A stretch of 15,168 nt of DNA, from positions 1 through 15,168 of the forward strand of contig JACMPN010000302.1 of the NCBI GenBank assembly GCA_014377495.1. The letters are read 5' to 3'. Within the stretch, counting starts at the first letter, position 1. Every line of letters begins with the position of its first letter. This document shows, in pieces, positions 1 through 7,009 of this stretch. Position numbers and translations under genes: made by a program. The notes below the pieces were generated by a model. That model saw nothing but the letters and a program-made list of their open reading frames with translations, searched no databases and had not been told where the DNA came from. The stretch is from Candidatus Sericytochromatia bacterium (lineage in GTDB: Bacteria > Cyanobacteriota > Sericytochromatia > JACMPN01).

Positions 1-44
1 AAATCAGATTTAGTTTAAAAAGTTAAATTCTGTTTTTTGCTAAA
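1..44. other. AT-rich tract beyond the tRNA 3' end
   Basis: These bases are markedly AT-rich compared with the GC-rich rest of the window, and they lie immediately downstream of the minus-strand tRNA-Pro. On the minus strand the tract reads from an A-run to a T-run (AAAAAAC ... AACTTTTT), which could form only a weak A/T stem, so a tRNA transcription terminator is possible but not convincing. Such a composition change at a tRNA 3' end can also mark an element boundary, but the tract is cut by the window edge and no repeat of the tRNA end is visible. Confidence 0.3.
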
Positions 45-118
45 TCGGAATGTTGGGATTTGAACCCAAGACCCCCACTACCCCAAAGTGGTGCGCTACC
101 AAGCTGCGCTACGTCCCG
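45..118 (-). tRNA. tRNA-Pro (anticodon GGG)
   Basis: Read on the minus strand, these 74 bases fold as a full cloverleaf. There is a 7-bp acceptor stem (CGGGACG with CATTCCG), a GCGC/GCGC D stem, a CCACT/AGTGG anticodon stem with loop TTGGGGT, a 5-base variable loop, and a TTGGG/CCCAA T stem with loop TTCAAAT. The anticodon is GGG (positions 84-82), followed by G37, as expected for proline, so it reads CCC and CCU codons. The acceptor stem has one G-U pair (4-69) and one C-A mismatch (6-67). The discriminator base is A at position 45 and no CCA is encoded, so CCA must be added after transcription. The mismatch is slightly unusual but the remaining structure is intact. Confidence 0.93.
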
Positions 119-128
119 ACGTCCAGGG

Positions 129-157
129 AATATACACCGACTCTCGCTAACGGGCAA
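129..157 (-). promoter_or_regulatory. sigma70-type promoter of the tRNA-Pro gene
   Basis: On the minus strand a TTGCCC -35 box (157-152) and a TATATT -10 box (134-129) are separated by exactly 17 bases. The -10 box ends 10 bases before the mature tRNA 5' end at 118, leaving a very short leader. The spacing, the near-consensus -10 box and the position just upstream of a stable RNA gene together support the call. The -35 box matches consensus at only four of six bases. Confidence 0.65.
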
Positions 158-374
158 GCAGCAAGACATCTTCCGTGTTGGATTGCGTGGGGCGGACGAC
201 GCACATCCGCCCCGTGCAGCCGCCTTAGCAGCCGCCATGAGCCTCACTGACGCAGCCTCTCGGACGTTACGGCCAATGCGGGCTGCCGGTCCCCGGTGCT
301 AGCCTCCAGACTGCACGCGACATGTAAGGCGCCGTTGCCGGCGATTGCCGGACGGCGTATGGGGAGGATCACCT

Positions 375-1142
375 TTGACCCGAGCCATCCCGATCGGCCG
401 CACGGTCCGCCGTTTCACGACCGCCGGTCTGTTGCCCTGGTTGTTGGCCGCCGGCTGTGGTGGCCAACCCGCCACGTCGACCGCGCCGCCCGGTCAAATT
501 CCACCGGCCTACGATGCGAACCCGCACGGCACGCCCATGGCGCCGCCCACCGTCCGGAAGCTGCCCCCCCAAAACCTGGCGGGGAGCGGCATCCAGACCC
601 CGGCAGCCGATGCCGTCACCCTGGACGAACGCTATATGCCCTTTGCCGCTGGCCGCTCCTGGACGTATAAAGTCCGCTCCAACAGTGCCGGTAAAGCCGA
701 TGAAGGCACGGTCACCTGGAAAATCGATGAGGCCGGCAAGGACAACAGCGGCGTGACAATCATCTCGACCATGGGTGGCGAAAACCATACCCTGTCGAAC
801 AAGGTCGTCAAAAACGCCGACGGCACCGTCACCATCACCTCGACCACCGACGGCAAGACCCAGACCCAGACCGTCAAACCGGAAGAGATGCCCGCCGGCA
901 GCGAAAACCCCGCCCAGGGCCCCGGTGGTGGTCAGGCGAAAGCCATGCAGGGCGCCAAAGACAAAGTCACGGTGGCAGCCGGCACCTTCGACGCCGTCAA
1001 GATCGTCAACAAGCTCCCGGACGGCAAGGGCGAAATCGTTGCCTGGTATGCCCCGGACGTGGGCATGGTCAAACAGGACATCCAGGCCACGACCGACCAG
1101 GGTGCGATCACCTCGTCGATGGAGCTGCAGGCCTACAAATAG
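375..1142 (+). CDS. Predicted lipoprotein, Pro-rich linker plus C-terminal beta domain
   Basis: I chose the TTG at 375 because GGGGAGG sits about 8 bases upstream. The same frame opens earlier, at a TTG at 345, but that codon has no such site. The 255-residue product begins with an arginine-containing n-region and a hydrophobic stretch ending LLAAGC, so Cys28 is the likely lipidated residue and the protein would be anchored to a membrane facing the periplasm. A Pro/Ala/Thr-rich linker follows to about residue 70. The rest is a beta-rich domain beginning with a FAAGRSWTYKV motif and ending with VTVAAGTFDAVKIV and WYAPDVGMVK. Motifs of this kind recur in uncharacterised secreted proteins of the DUF3108-like sort; this is resemblance, not an identified function. 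It stands alone and ends just before a strong hairpin. Confidence 0.8.
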   Translation: MTRAIPIGRTVRRFTTAGLLPWLLAAGCGGQPATSTAPPGQIPPAYDANPHGTPMAPPTVRKLPPQNLAGSGIQTPAADAVTLDERYMPFAAGRSWTYKVRSNSAGKADEGTVTWKIDEAGKDNSGVTIISTMGGENHTLSNKVVKNADGTVTITSTTDGKTQTQTVKPEEMPAGSENPAQGPGGGQAKAMQGAKDKVTVAAGTFDAVKIVNKLPDGKGEIVAWYAPDVGMVKQDIQATTDQGAITSSMELQAYK

Positions 1143-1173
1143 GCTGCCGGCCAGTTAAACGTCCAGTCAACGT

Positions 1174-1215
1174 CACGGGGGGGATGCCTGGCTGCGGCCT
1201 GGCATCCCCCCCGTG
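1174..1215. terminator. Strong hairpin between convergent genes
   Basis: A perfect 15-bp inverted repeat (CACGGGGGGGATGCC at 1174-1188 against GGCATCCCCCCCGTG at 1201-1215) encloses a 12-base loop. It lies 31 bases after the lipoprotein stop and 36 bases beyond the stop of the convergent TPR gene, so it can serve both transcripts. There is no clean U-tract on either side, only GTCTT on the plus side, so it may act as a stem that stabilises mRNA ends as much as an intrinsic terminator. Confidence 0.7.
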
Positions 1216-1251
1216 GTCTTACAACGGCTTACTGAGGATTTGACCCAGCCC

Positions 1252-1785
1252 TCAGGCTTCCCGGGGGTCAGGGCGCCCGATACGCCGCTCCACTGCCTGC
1301 AGGGCCCGTTCAGCCGGGTGATAGCCCGGGGCCAAAACCAGCGCCTGGACAAAGTGCTCCCGGGCCCTGGCCAGATCACCCGACGCCTCGTACACCCGCC
1401 CCAGGTTGAAATGGGCATAGTGATAACAGTCATAGCGCTTGGCAACGAGGGCCCGCTGCAGGTGCTCGATGGCTTCGGTCGGACGATCCAGCTCGATCAG
1501 ATAGGCGCCGATGTCGTTGTAGGGATTGCCGAACTCGGGATCGACGGCGATGGCCCGCTCACACTCGGCAATGGCGTCGTCGTAACGCCCGATGAAGCTG
1601 TAGGCCCACCCGAGAAAGGTGTGGGCCTCGGCCGTGGGATACAGGGCCAGAGACTGCTGATAGAGGCCGATGGCCTCTTCGAGGGCACCCTGGGCTTGCC
1701 GCCCATACGCCTGCTGGTAGTACATTTTGGCCCGCCGGCGCAGCTCCTGCTGAAAAGCCGACTCCAACGTCGCATCGGACTCCAT
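1252..1785 (-). CDS. TPR-repeat protein
   Basis: The ATG at 1785 is preferred to an upstream in-frame start at 1827 because AGGAG lies 7 bases before it. The product has 177 residues and consists almost entirely of about four tetratricopeptide repeats (roughly residues 18-51, 52-85, 86-119 and 122-155). Their signatures are visible, such as GRYDDAIAECERAIAVDP and GDLARAREHFVQALVLAP. There is no signal peptide or transmembrane segment, so it is probably a cytoplasmic protein-protein interaction scaffold. The repeats say nothing about the partner. It is transcribed alone, convergent with the lipoprotein gene, and follows the MBL hydrolase gene by about 180 bases on the same strand, so read-through from that operon is possible. 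Confidence 0.85.
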   Translation of the reverse strand: MESDATLESAFQQELRRRAKMYYQQAYGRQAQGALEEAIGLYQQSLALYPTAEAHTFLGWAYSFIGRYDDAIAECERAIAVDPEFGNPYNDIGAYLIELDRPTEAIEHLQRALVAKRYDCYHYAHFNLGRVYEASGDLARAREHFVQALVLAPGYHPAERALQAVERRIGRPDPREA

Positions 1786-1942
1786 CGGTCGCTCCTGCCA
1801 TCCCTGAAACGTGACCCGTGTCCACAAACTCGGCGTTCCCCCAATGGGGCACTGCCCGGCTTGGCGTCACGACACCGCAAGGCGGGACACAAAGCCGCCA
1901 GGTCCCGCTAGTGGGGACCCATACAAGGGTAACACACGACTC

Positions 1943-1957
1943 CAGTCAGCCTGACTG
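1943..1957. promoter_or_regulatory. Perfect dyad, 7-1-7, upstream of the TPR gene
   Basis: CAGTCAG and CTGACTG form a perfect inverted repeat around a single central base, in the gap between the MBL hydrolase stop and the TPR start. It is too short and lacks a T-run for a good terminator; its form fits a dimeric repressor site. A second, weaker repeat (GGTCCC at 1901-1906, GGGACC at 1914-1919) lies nearer the TPR gene. No clear promoter boxes were found beside them, so regulation of the TPR gene is only a guess. Confidence 0.3.
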
Positions 1958-1966
1958 CAGCCGGTA

Positions 1967-2617
1967 TCAGTCCTCGATCCGCAGGAAGCGGTTGTAACGC
2001 CGTTCGATGCCAATGGTCGTCTCTGGACCATGGCCCGGCACGACGATGGCGTCATCGGGAAAGACCAGCAGCTTGTCCCGGATGGCCCGGATCAACGTGT
2101 CATGATCGCCGCCCCACAGGTCCGATCGTCCGACCGAGCCGGAAAACAGGGTGTCGCCCGTCAACAGCAGCGGTGTCGCATCGTTGACGTGGAAACTCAA
2201 CGACCCCGGCGTATGACCCGGCGTGTGCAGGACCTCCGCCACCAGATCCCCGAACGTCACCCGATCACCATCGACGGCCCAGCGGTCGATCCTCGCCGTC
2301 TGGATGGGGGCCATCCCGAAGAGCGAGGTCTGCAGGTCCAGGTTTTCGTAGAGCGGCCGGTCGCCCTCGTGCATGTGAATGGGCACGCCCGTCGTTTTCT
2401 GCAACTCGGCCAGACCGCCGACATGGTCGAAATGGGCATGGGTGATCAGGATGGCCACGGGCCGGAAGCCGAGCCGGGCCAATGCCGCCATCACCCGGTC
2501 CGGTTCGGCGCCGGGATCGACGATGACGGCCTCGCCGGTGGCCGGATTGCCGATGATCGAACAGTTGCAGCCCAGGGGCCCAACCGCAAACGTCTCGCGG
2601 ACCAAGTGCGTCGTCAT
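1967..2617 (-). CDS. MBL-fold metallo-hydrolase, glyoxalase II-like
   Basis: The product has 216 residues from the ATG at 2617, preceded by GGAGGA. It carries the complete metallo-beta-lactamase-fold zinc set: H60-A-H62-F-D64-H65, H135 in TPGHTPG, D155 in TGDTLF and H196 in VPGHG. The short single-domain form resembles the YcbL/GloB-like hydrolases that cleave thioesters such as S-lactoylglutathione, but the substrate cannot be set from sequence and other MBL activities remain open. There is no signal peptide, so it is probably cytoplasmic. It is the second gene of a tight pair: its start lies one base after the stop of the upstream lipoprotein gene, which suggests translational coupling. Confidence 0.92.
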   Translation of the reverse strand: MTTHLVRETFAVGPLGCNCSIIGNPATGEAVIVDPGAEPDRVMAALARLGFRPVAILITHAHFDHVGGLAELQKTTGVPIHMHEGDRPLYENLDLQTSLFGMAPIQTARIDRWAVDGDRVTFGDLVAEVLHTPGHTPGSLSFHVNDATPLLLTGDTLFSGSVGRSDLWGGDHDTLIRAIRDKLLVFPDDAIVVPGHGPETTIGIERRYNRFLRIED

Positions 2618-2618
2618 G

Positions 2619-3149
2619 CTATTTTCCTCCGCCCACCGAGGGGCTGTGCGCCGGTATCGCCACGCTGGCCGAACCCGTGGCATCACTGGGCCCACCCATG
2701 GGTGCGGGTGTGGGTGAGGATGGTCCGCCCGGGCCCGTAACCGGCGACAGTGGGCTGGATGGCGACGCCGGGCTGGCGGTTGGCGATGAGCCGAGCGGCT
2801 TCAGCGGGATATCAAAATGGGTCGTGCCGTCGGTGACCTTGACTTCGCCGAAAAAAGACTGGTAGCCGTTTGTTTCGACCTTCAGGAACAGCGTCCCGGG
2901 CACCAGGCCGGACACGGCATAAGCACCCTCCGCTGTGGTCACGGCCTTCGCCGTACCGACGGTGACACGCGCCTCGGCGACGGGCTTCTGGGTCGTCTGG
3001 TCCACGACGCGACCGCTGACGACGCCCTTGCCGTTGACTTGGGCCGGCTGGATGACACCGACAATGGTTTTGAGCTGGTCAGCTGAACAGGCCATCGACA
3101 GGGCCATCCCGGCTCCCAACAGCCATCCGGCAAAGGTAATGCGGCGCAT
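2619..3149 (-). CDS. Lipoprotein with carboxypeptidase regulatory-like domain
   Basis: The ATG at 3149 is chosen because GGGGGAG precedes it and the signal sequence begins there. The 176-residue product has a positive n-region (MRR), a hydrophobic core and a plausible lipobox ending at Cys21 (LSMAC); the -3 serine makes the lipobox imperfect. Residues about 43-118 form a small beta-sandwich of the CarboxypepD_reg type, with VSGRVVD, PVAEARVTVG, TTAEGAYAVSGLVPG and an ending FDIPLKP. These domains are usually structural or carbohydrate/protein-interacting and not catalytic. Residues about 121-176 are a low-complexity Ser/Pro/Gly tail. The last codons (GGC GGA GGA AAA) double as the ribosome site of the hydrolase gene. 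An extended -10 promoter lies about 70 bases upstream. Confidence 0.82.
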   Translation of the reverse strand: MRRITFAGWLLGAGMALSMACSADQLKTIVGVIQPAQVNGKGVVSGRVVDQTTQKPVAEARVTVGTAKAVTTAEGAYAVSGLVPGTLFLKVETNGYQSFFGEVKVTDGTTHFDIPLKPLGSSPTASPASPSSPLSPVTGPGGPSSPTPAPMGGPSDATGSASVAIPAHSPSVGGGK

Positions 3150-3216
3150 CGCTCCCCCAAAACCGGCTGCTGCCGGCCACACGCCCACGTCAACCCGCAC
3201 AGGTGCGTGGTCGTCC

Positions 3217-3225
3217 AGTATAGCA
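3217..3225 (-). promoter_or_regulatory. Extended -10 promoter of the lipoprotein/MBL operon
   Basis: On the minus strand TGCTATACT matches the extended -10 form (TG-N-TATACT), with a five-of-six match in the hexamer. No good -35 box lies 17 bases further upstream, which is tolerated by extended -10 promoters. Transcription would start near 3210, giving a leader of about 60 bases before the ATG at 3149. Confidence 0.5.
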
Positions 3226-3255
3226 AGTGGCCACGCGGGCCCATCACACGGGGTC

Positions 3256-3283
3256 GCATGCCCGTTCGTCCAAACGGGCATGC
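3256..3283 (-). terminator. Hairpin following the tldD-tldE operon
   Basis: GCATGCCCGTT (3256-3266) and AACGGGCATGC (3273-3283) form a perfect 11-bp stem with a 6-base loop. It begins about 18 bases after the stop of the TldE-like gene on the minus strand and sits just upstream of the promoter of the next operon. There is no T-run after it (GACCCC follows), so it is not a textbook intrinsic terminator; it may end transcription less efficiently, protect the 3' end, or be a protein-binding dyad. Confidence 0.45.
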
Positions 3284-3300
3284 CCAGTGTCCAGGGAGAG

Positions 3301-4641
3301 CTAGCTGCCTGCCTGACCGTTGAAGCGGAACTGGCGGAGCAGCATGCCGGGAGCTCTCACCCGTGTGCCGAACTCGCCGCCGATGCGGGTCTCGGCCGTC
3401 AGCCCCTCGCAGCGGCTGAAGGCATCCAGGATCGATTCTGTAAACCGCAGGTTACGGGCGGCACCGACGATCTCACCGTCCGCAATGATCAGCAGGCCGT
3501 CCCGGGTCAGGCCCGTGGCCAGCGTCCGCTTCGGATCCACCAGGTTGGTGTAATGGAAGCGGGTGACCAGCAAGCCCTTTTTGACCTGTTTGACCAGATC
3601 CGCCAACTGGGACTCGCCCGGGGCCATGACCAGATGGGTCGGCGCCGGCCCTTCCCCGTTCGGAGACGGCTGGGCGTGACCCGTGGACACCGCCTCGTCG
3701 CGGGCTGCCGTCGTCACGTCGTGGGCCATCCCCATCGCCGTGCCCCCCGTGATCAGGGGAACACGCCGGGTCGGCACGCCTTCCCAGTCGAACGGCTCGC
3801 CCGGCATCTCGTCGTCACGGGCGTCGTCCCAGATCGAGATGCGGTCCCCGGTGATTTTGTAACCCATCCGGTCGCTCAGGAAGCTGCGACCCTCCAGGAC
3901 ACTGAGCGCGCCAAATCCGGCGTGGGACAGGTACTCGACCAGGGTGGCCGCCGCATAGGGTGACAACACGACATCGTAGGCGCCGATGGGCACTTCGACG
4001 GGATCCTCCGCCAGCCGGGTGGTCTCAATCACTTCGCTGACCAGCGACTCGACGCCCAAAGCGGCAAAACTGGGACTGACCCGGGAGGCATAACCCGTGC
4101 CGCCATCCTGACTGCTGACCACGGCCACCATGTCCGCTTCGCTCATCGGGGCCACGGCCCTGACACCACGGCTGTTGACGATCGCCCGCAGGGTGCTGGT
4201 GGTGCTCACCCGCCCGCAGGCGCTCAGCCCCTCACTACGCATCATGCCGGCGAGGACGTGGATCAGCTCCGCCCGGTCCTGGGCCGTCGCCGCCAACGTG
4301 GACGGGTGCGCCGCCACCATCGGCGGGATAGGCTGCGGATCGGCAAAGCCCACGAAGAACGGGTTCTCCGGCTGCAGGCTGGCCAGTTCCCTGGCCCGGC
4401 GCAGGGCGGCCCGGACCGAGTCGGGGTCCAGCCTGTTCGTCGTCACCACGCCGACCCGCTTGCCGACGGCCACGCGCAGGATCAGCGAGGCGTCCGTCGT
4501 GGCCACGTTCTGGTGAATCTGGTTGTCGGCGTAACGGGTCAGCCCGCGGTCCATGCCCGCCAAGACAGCTTCGACCTCGTCGCCCCCGCCCAGTTTGATG
4601 ATGCCGTCGAGCAGCTCGAGGGCCTGCGTTTCACTGATCAC
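3301..4641 (-). CDS. tldE: TldE/PmbA-like subunit of the TldD/TldE protease
   Basis: This 446-residue protein starts at a GTG whose codon overlaps the TGA of the preceding tldD-like gene (GTGA), with a GGGGGTGG ribosome site inside tldD. It has the PmbA/TldE layout: an N-terminal mixed domain with a conserved YADNQIHQN-type segment, a central region, and a C-terminal Gly-rich barrel domain containing GGTAMGMAHD, KGLLVTRFHYTNLVDP and TRDGLLIIADGEIVGAARNLRF. It has no HExxxH motif. In characterised systems TldE lacks the metal site and pairs with TldD to form a cytosolic protease that trims unfolded or ribosomally made peptides such as microcin B17 and degrades CcdA. The local substrate is unknown; no peptide precursor was found nearby. 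Confidence 0.9.
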   Translation of the reverse strand: MISETQALELLDGIIKLGGGDEVEAVLAGMDRGLTRYADNQIHQNVATTDASLILRVAVGKRVGVVTTNRLDPDSVRAALRRARELASLQPENPFFVGFADPQPIPPMVAAHPSTLAATAQDRAELIHVLAGMMRSEGLSACGRVSTTSTLRAIVNSRGVRAVAPMSEADMVAVVSSQDGGTGYASRVSPSFAALGVESLVSEVIETTRLAEDPVEVPIGAYDVVLSPYAAATLVEYLSHAGFGALSVLEGRSFLSDRMGYKITGDRISIWDDARDDEMPGEPFDWEGVPTRRVPLITGGTAMGMAHDVTTAARDEAVSTGHAQPSPNGEGPAPTHLVMAPGESQLADLVKQVKKGLLVTRFHYTNLVDPKRTLATGLTRDGLLIIADGEIVGAARNLRFTESILDAFSRCEGLTAETRIGGEFGTRVRAPGMLLRQFRFNGQAGS

Positions 4642-6080
4642 CGTGCCACCCCCACATTCACCCGTTTGAATCTCGCCGGAGACGTGCCGTGCCCGACGTG
4701 CATGGACTGCATCGGCTCGCCCTTGCCGCAGTTCGGCACCCCCCAGATCTGCCAGGCGGCCGCATCGGCGATCGCATCACAGCTGCCCCAGAACTGGGGC
4801 GTGATGCCCATGTAGAGGGGGTTCTTCAAGAGCCGGCCCTTGACGCCGTCCTTGATTTCCCACGCCGCTTCGCAGGCAAACTGGAAATTCAGCCGCCGGT
4901 CATCGATACTCCAGCTGCGGTTCGTGTCCATGAAAATGCCGTCGGCCGTGTCGGCGATCAGGCCGTCCAGCGTCCAGGCGCCCGGCAGCAGGTTGATGTT
5001 CGTCATCCGGATCAGGGGCAGATCGCCCCAGCTCTGGGCCCGCATCGTCCCGTTACTCGGCTGGTCCAGGGTGGCGGCCGTTTCCCGGCTGGTCAGGAAC
5101 CCGGTGAACAGGCCATTTTCAATCAGATGCGACCGCTGGGCCGGCACGCCTTCGTCGTCGTAGCCAAAGGTGCCCAGGCCCAGCGCACAGGTGGCATCGG
5201 CGACGACGTTGACGAGGTCCGAGCCGTAGCGCAGCTCCCCCAGCGCCCCGGGCGTCAGAAACGACCCGCCGGCAAAGCTCAATTCCGTGCCCAGGACCCG
5301 GTCCAGCTCCGTGGGATGCCCGATCGATTCGTGGATCTGCAACGCCAGCTGACTGGATCCGAGGATCACCGTCTGCTCGCCGGGCGGCACGGTCGGGGCC
5401 GTCAGCAGGGCGGCGGCTTCGGCGGCCACCCGTGGCGCCTCGGCCACCAGATTCAGCGCCTCGACATATTCCCAGCCTGCCGTGGCCAGGTTGCCGCCAT
5501 GGCTGGAGGGGTACGAGCGGACCTGCACCTCGTCGGCACCCACTGCCGTGGCCGAGACCCCGCCACCGCACTCGACGATCGTCTGGTCGATCCAGGCCCC
5601 ATCCGAGCTGGCAAAAATCTTGTGGGTCTTGTGGCAGATCAGCAGGCTATGGGCGACCTTGACGGTCGCTTCGCCCCGCAGGGCCTTGTCCGCCGCTTCC
5701 AGCAGGGCCAGCTTTTCGGCCAGAGGCACGGCAAAAGGATCGATGCGAAAGGGCGTGACATAGGTGGCCTGGACGGGCGCAACAGGCGCCAGCGTGACCG
5801 GCCGTGTCCGTACGGTGGCGCTGGCCTTGGCAATGGCGACGGCCTGGGCGGCGATCCGGTCGATCTCCGCCGGGCTGAAATCAGCTGAACTGGCAAAGCC
5901 CCAGGCCCCGTTGCAGAGCACCCGCACACCGAACCCTAAAGAATGCGTCTCGCTGATCGTCTCCACGTCCCCATTGCGCATGACCAGGGACTGGGACTGG
6001 CGGTCCATCCAACGCACGTCGGCATAGCTGGCCCCGGCGGCCGTCGCTGTATCCAACGCCTGTTTCAGCAGTGCCTGCAT
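4638..6080 (-). CDS. tldD: TldD-like metalloprotease subunit
   Basis: The ATG at 6080 is preceded by a near-perfect AAGGAGGA six bases upstream, so it is preferred to the in-frame start at 6110. The product has 480 residues. The TldD zinc motif HExxxH is present as H250-E-S-I-G-H255, followed by the expected Gly-rich region (FGYDDEGVPAQR) and a late invariant-type cysteine (Cys451 in NCGKG), which in TldD structures contributes to the metal site. The first 70 residues show the usual ADVR...ISETHSLGFGVRVL opening of the family. It is the first gene of the operon and encodes the catalytic partner of the TldE-like protein; the complex is cytosolic and acts on unfolded peptides. Spacing to the divergent HEPN gene is about 225 bases, where no convincing promoter was seen. 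Confidence 0.93.
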   Translation of the reverse strand: MQALLKQALDTATAAGASYADVRWMDRQSQSLVMRNGDVETISETHSLGFGVRVLCNGAWGFASSADFSPAEIDRIAAQAVAIAKASATVRTRPVTLAPVAPVQATYVTPFRIDPFAVPLAEKLALLEAADKALRGEATVKVAHSLLICHKTHKIFASSDGAWIDQTIVECGGGVSATAVGADEVQVRSYPSSHGGNLATAGWEYVEALNLVAEAPRVAAEAAALLTAPTVPPGEQTVILGSSQLALQIHESIGHPTELDRVLGTELSFAGGSFLTPGALGELRYGSDLVNVVADATCALGLGTFGYDDEGVPAQRSHLIENGLFTGFLTSRETAATLDQPSNGTMRAQSWGDLPLIRMTNINLLPGAWTLDGLIADTADGIFMDTNRSWSIDDRRLNFQFACEAAWEIKDGVKGRLLKNPLYMGITPQFWGSCDAIADAAAWQIWGVPNCGKGEPMQSMHVGHGTSPARFKRVNVGVAR

Positions 6081-6306
6081 CGTCCATCCTCCTTGGGGAT
6101 TGCCGAACATTCAATTCGGTAAGCCCTTGAGCGTGGGCCACCCCGTCACCGGCTGCGGCGGCGTGATGGGTCACAGCGATATCAGCGCAGTGTACCGGAG
6201 AGCCGGGGAACCAATATCGGGGCGGCAATCCCGGGTCCGGCTCATCGGCTGGGCGTCTGATCCTGTGCTAGTCTGCCTCTCGCATCATTTCGGAAGCAGT
6301 TAGCCA

Positions 6307-6690
6307 ATGACGATCGACGCCTCACTATGGTTTGAAAAAGCGCAGTTGGCAGGGCAAGCCTCTCGCCGGGAGTTGGACGCCGGCAACTTGCCAGCCGCGG
6401 CCAACCGGGCCTACTTTAGCCTTTACCCCTTTTTAACGGGCCTCCTGATTCAACGTGGTCACACGCCGCCTGCCGATCGGGGCCACTGGCCCCATAGCCG
6501 TATGCACGCACTCGTTCGCACCCACTTGCGGGCCTCGTATCAGAAGCACTTGTCGATGGCGCTTTTGAATCGCCTCTACCGTTACCGGTCTTTGGCTGAC
6601 TACGGAGATCACCGGCTCCTCGATGCTGCAACGCTAAGTGGCGTATTGAGGCAGTTGGGGACCGTGATAGGATCGCAGTGGAGGGGCTGA
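6307..6690 (+). CDS. HEPN-domain protein
   Basis: The 127-residue product starts at an ATG with a modest GGAAG site about 10 bases upstream. Its all-helical pattern, with NRAYFSLYPFLTGLLIQRGH in the second helix and NRLYRYRSLADYGDH in the last, fits the HEPN superfamily. In the RNase-type HEPN toxins the final helix carries R-x4-6-H. Here the arginine-rich RYRSLADYGD form resembles the ADY-type branch, so ribonuclease activity is uncertain. HEPN proteins commonly pair with a nucleotidyltransferase antitoxin, but no such motif is seen in the neighbour. The gene is followed directly by a small gene 3 bases away, and lies at the edge of a decayed restriction locus, a typical place for toxin-like or defence genes. 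Confidence 0.65.
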   Translation: MTIDASLWFEKAQLAGQASRRELDAGNLPAAANRAYFSLYPFLTGLLIQRGHTPPADRGHWPHSRMHALVRTHLRASYQKHLSMALLNRLYRYRSLADYGDHRLLDAATLSGVLRQLGTVIGSQWRG

Positions 6691-6692
6691 AA

Positions 6693-6968
6693 ATGGCATT
6701 GCTAGAAACCGAGACGGGACCGGCGCCGGAGCACCACCAACGCCTGAATGCCTTTCTTGCGGATCTGGCGCCGGTGATCCCCACGGGGATCGAGTTGGAT
6801 CCTGCCTGGGAACCTGACTACGGCGGTTGGACACTTTGGGTTAAAAACCATGACCAAGTGCAATCGGTCGATTATGACCGCTTCATCGAGGCCGGACATG
6901 CGCTTGCTGACCGGCTTGGGCTGGAGATGGACTTCCTCCCGGCCGAGGTCAAGCACTGGGACGACTAG
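6693..6968 (+). CDS. Small acidic protein coupled to the HEPN gene
   Basis: I start this gene at the ATG at 6693 because GTGGAGGGG, overlapping the end of the HEPN gene, lies about 8 bases upstream; a GTG at 6678 in the same frame has no comparable site. The 91-residue product is strongly acidic and rich in Asp, Glu and Trp, with DYGGWTLWV in the middle and ending LGLEMDFLPAEVKHWDD. I do not recognise the family. The ending resembles the last strand of nucleotidyltransferase-type proteins only loosely, and the G-S-x-x-x-G-D-x-D core is absent. Its coupling to the HEPN gene suggests a partner or antitoxin role, which is inference from position and charge. Confidence 0.6.
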   Translation: MALLETETGPAPEHHQRLNAFLADLAPVIPTGIELDPAWEPDYGGWTLWVKNHDQVQSVDYDRFIEAGHALADRLGLEMDFLPAEVKHWDD

Positions 6969-7009
6969 GGACGAGACGTTTGCCGATCGTGGGCTTTCTT
7001 CCAGGCAAC

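Noticed and set aside
331..356. Imperfect GC-rich repeat just before the lipoprotein ribosome site, possibly a leader hairpin
   Set aside because: The arms are interrupted and such pairings arise by chance in GC-rich sequence; there is no T-run or conserved riboswitch pattern.
2030..2740. Long plus-strand open frame opposite the MBL hydrolase
   Set aside because: It mirrors the hydrolase gene, whose zinc motifs and ribosome site are clear; the plus-strand translation has no family features.
4689..5888. 399-codon plus-strand open frame opposite tldD
   Set aside because: It is an antisense shadow of a GC-rich coding gene; tldD has its full catalytic motif and a strong ribosome site.
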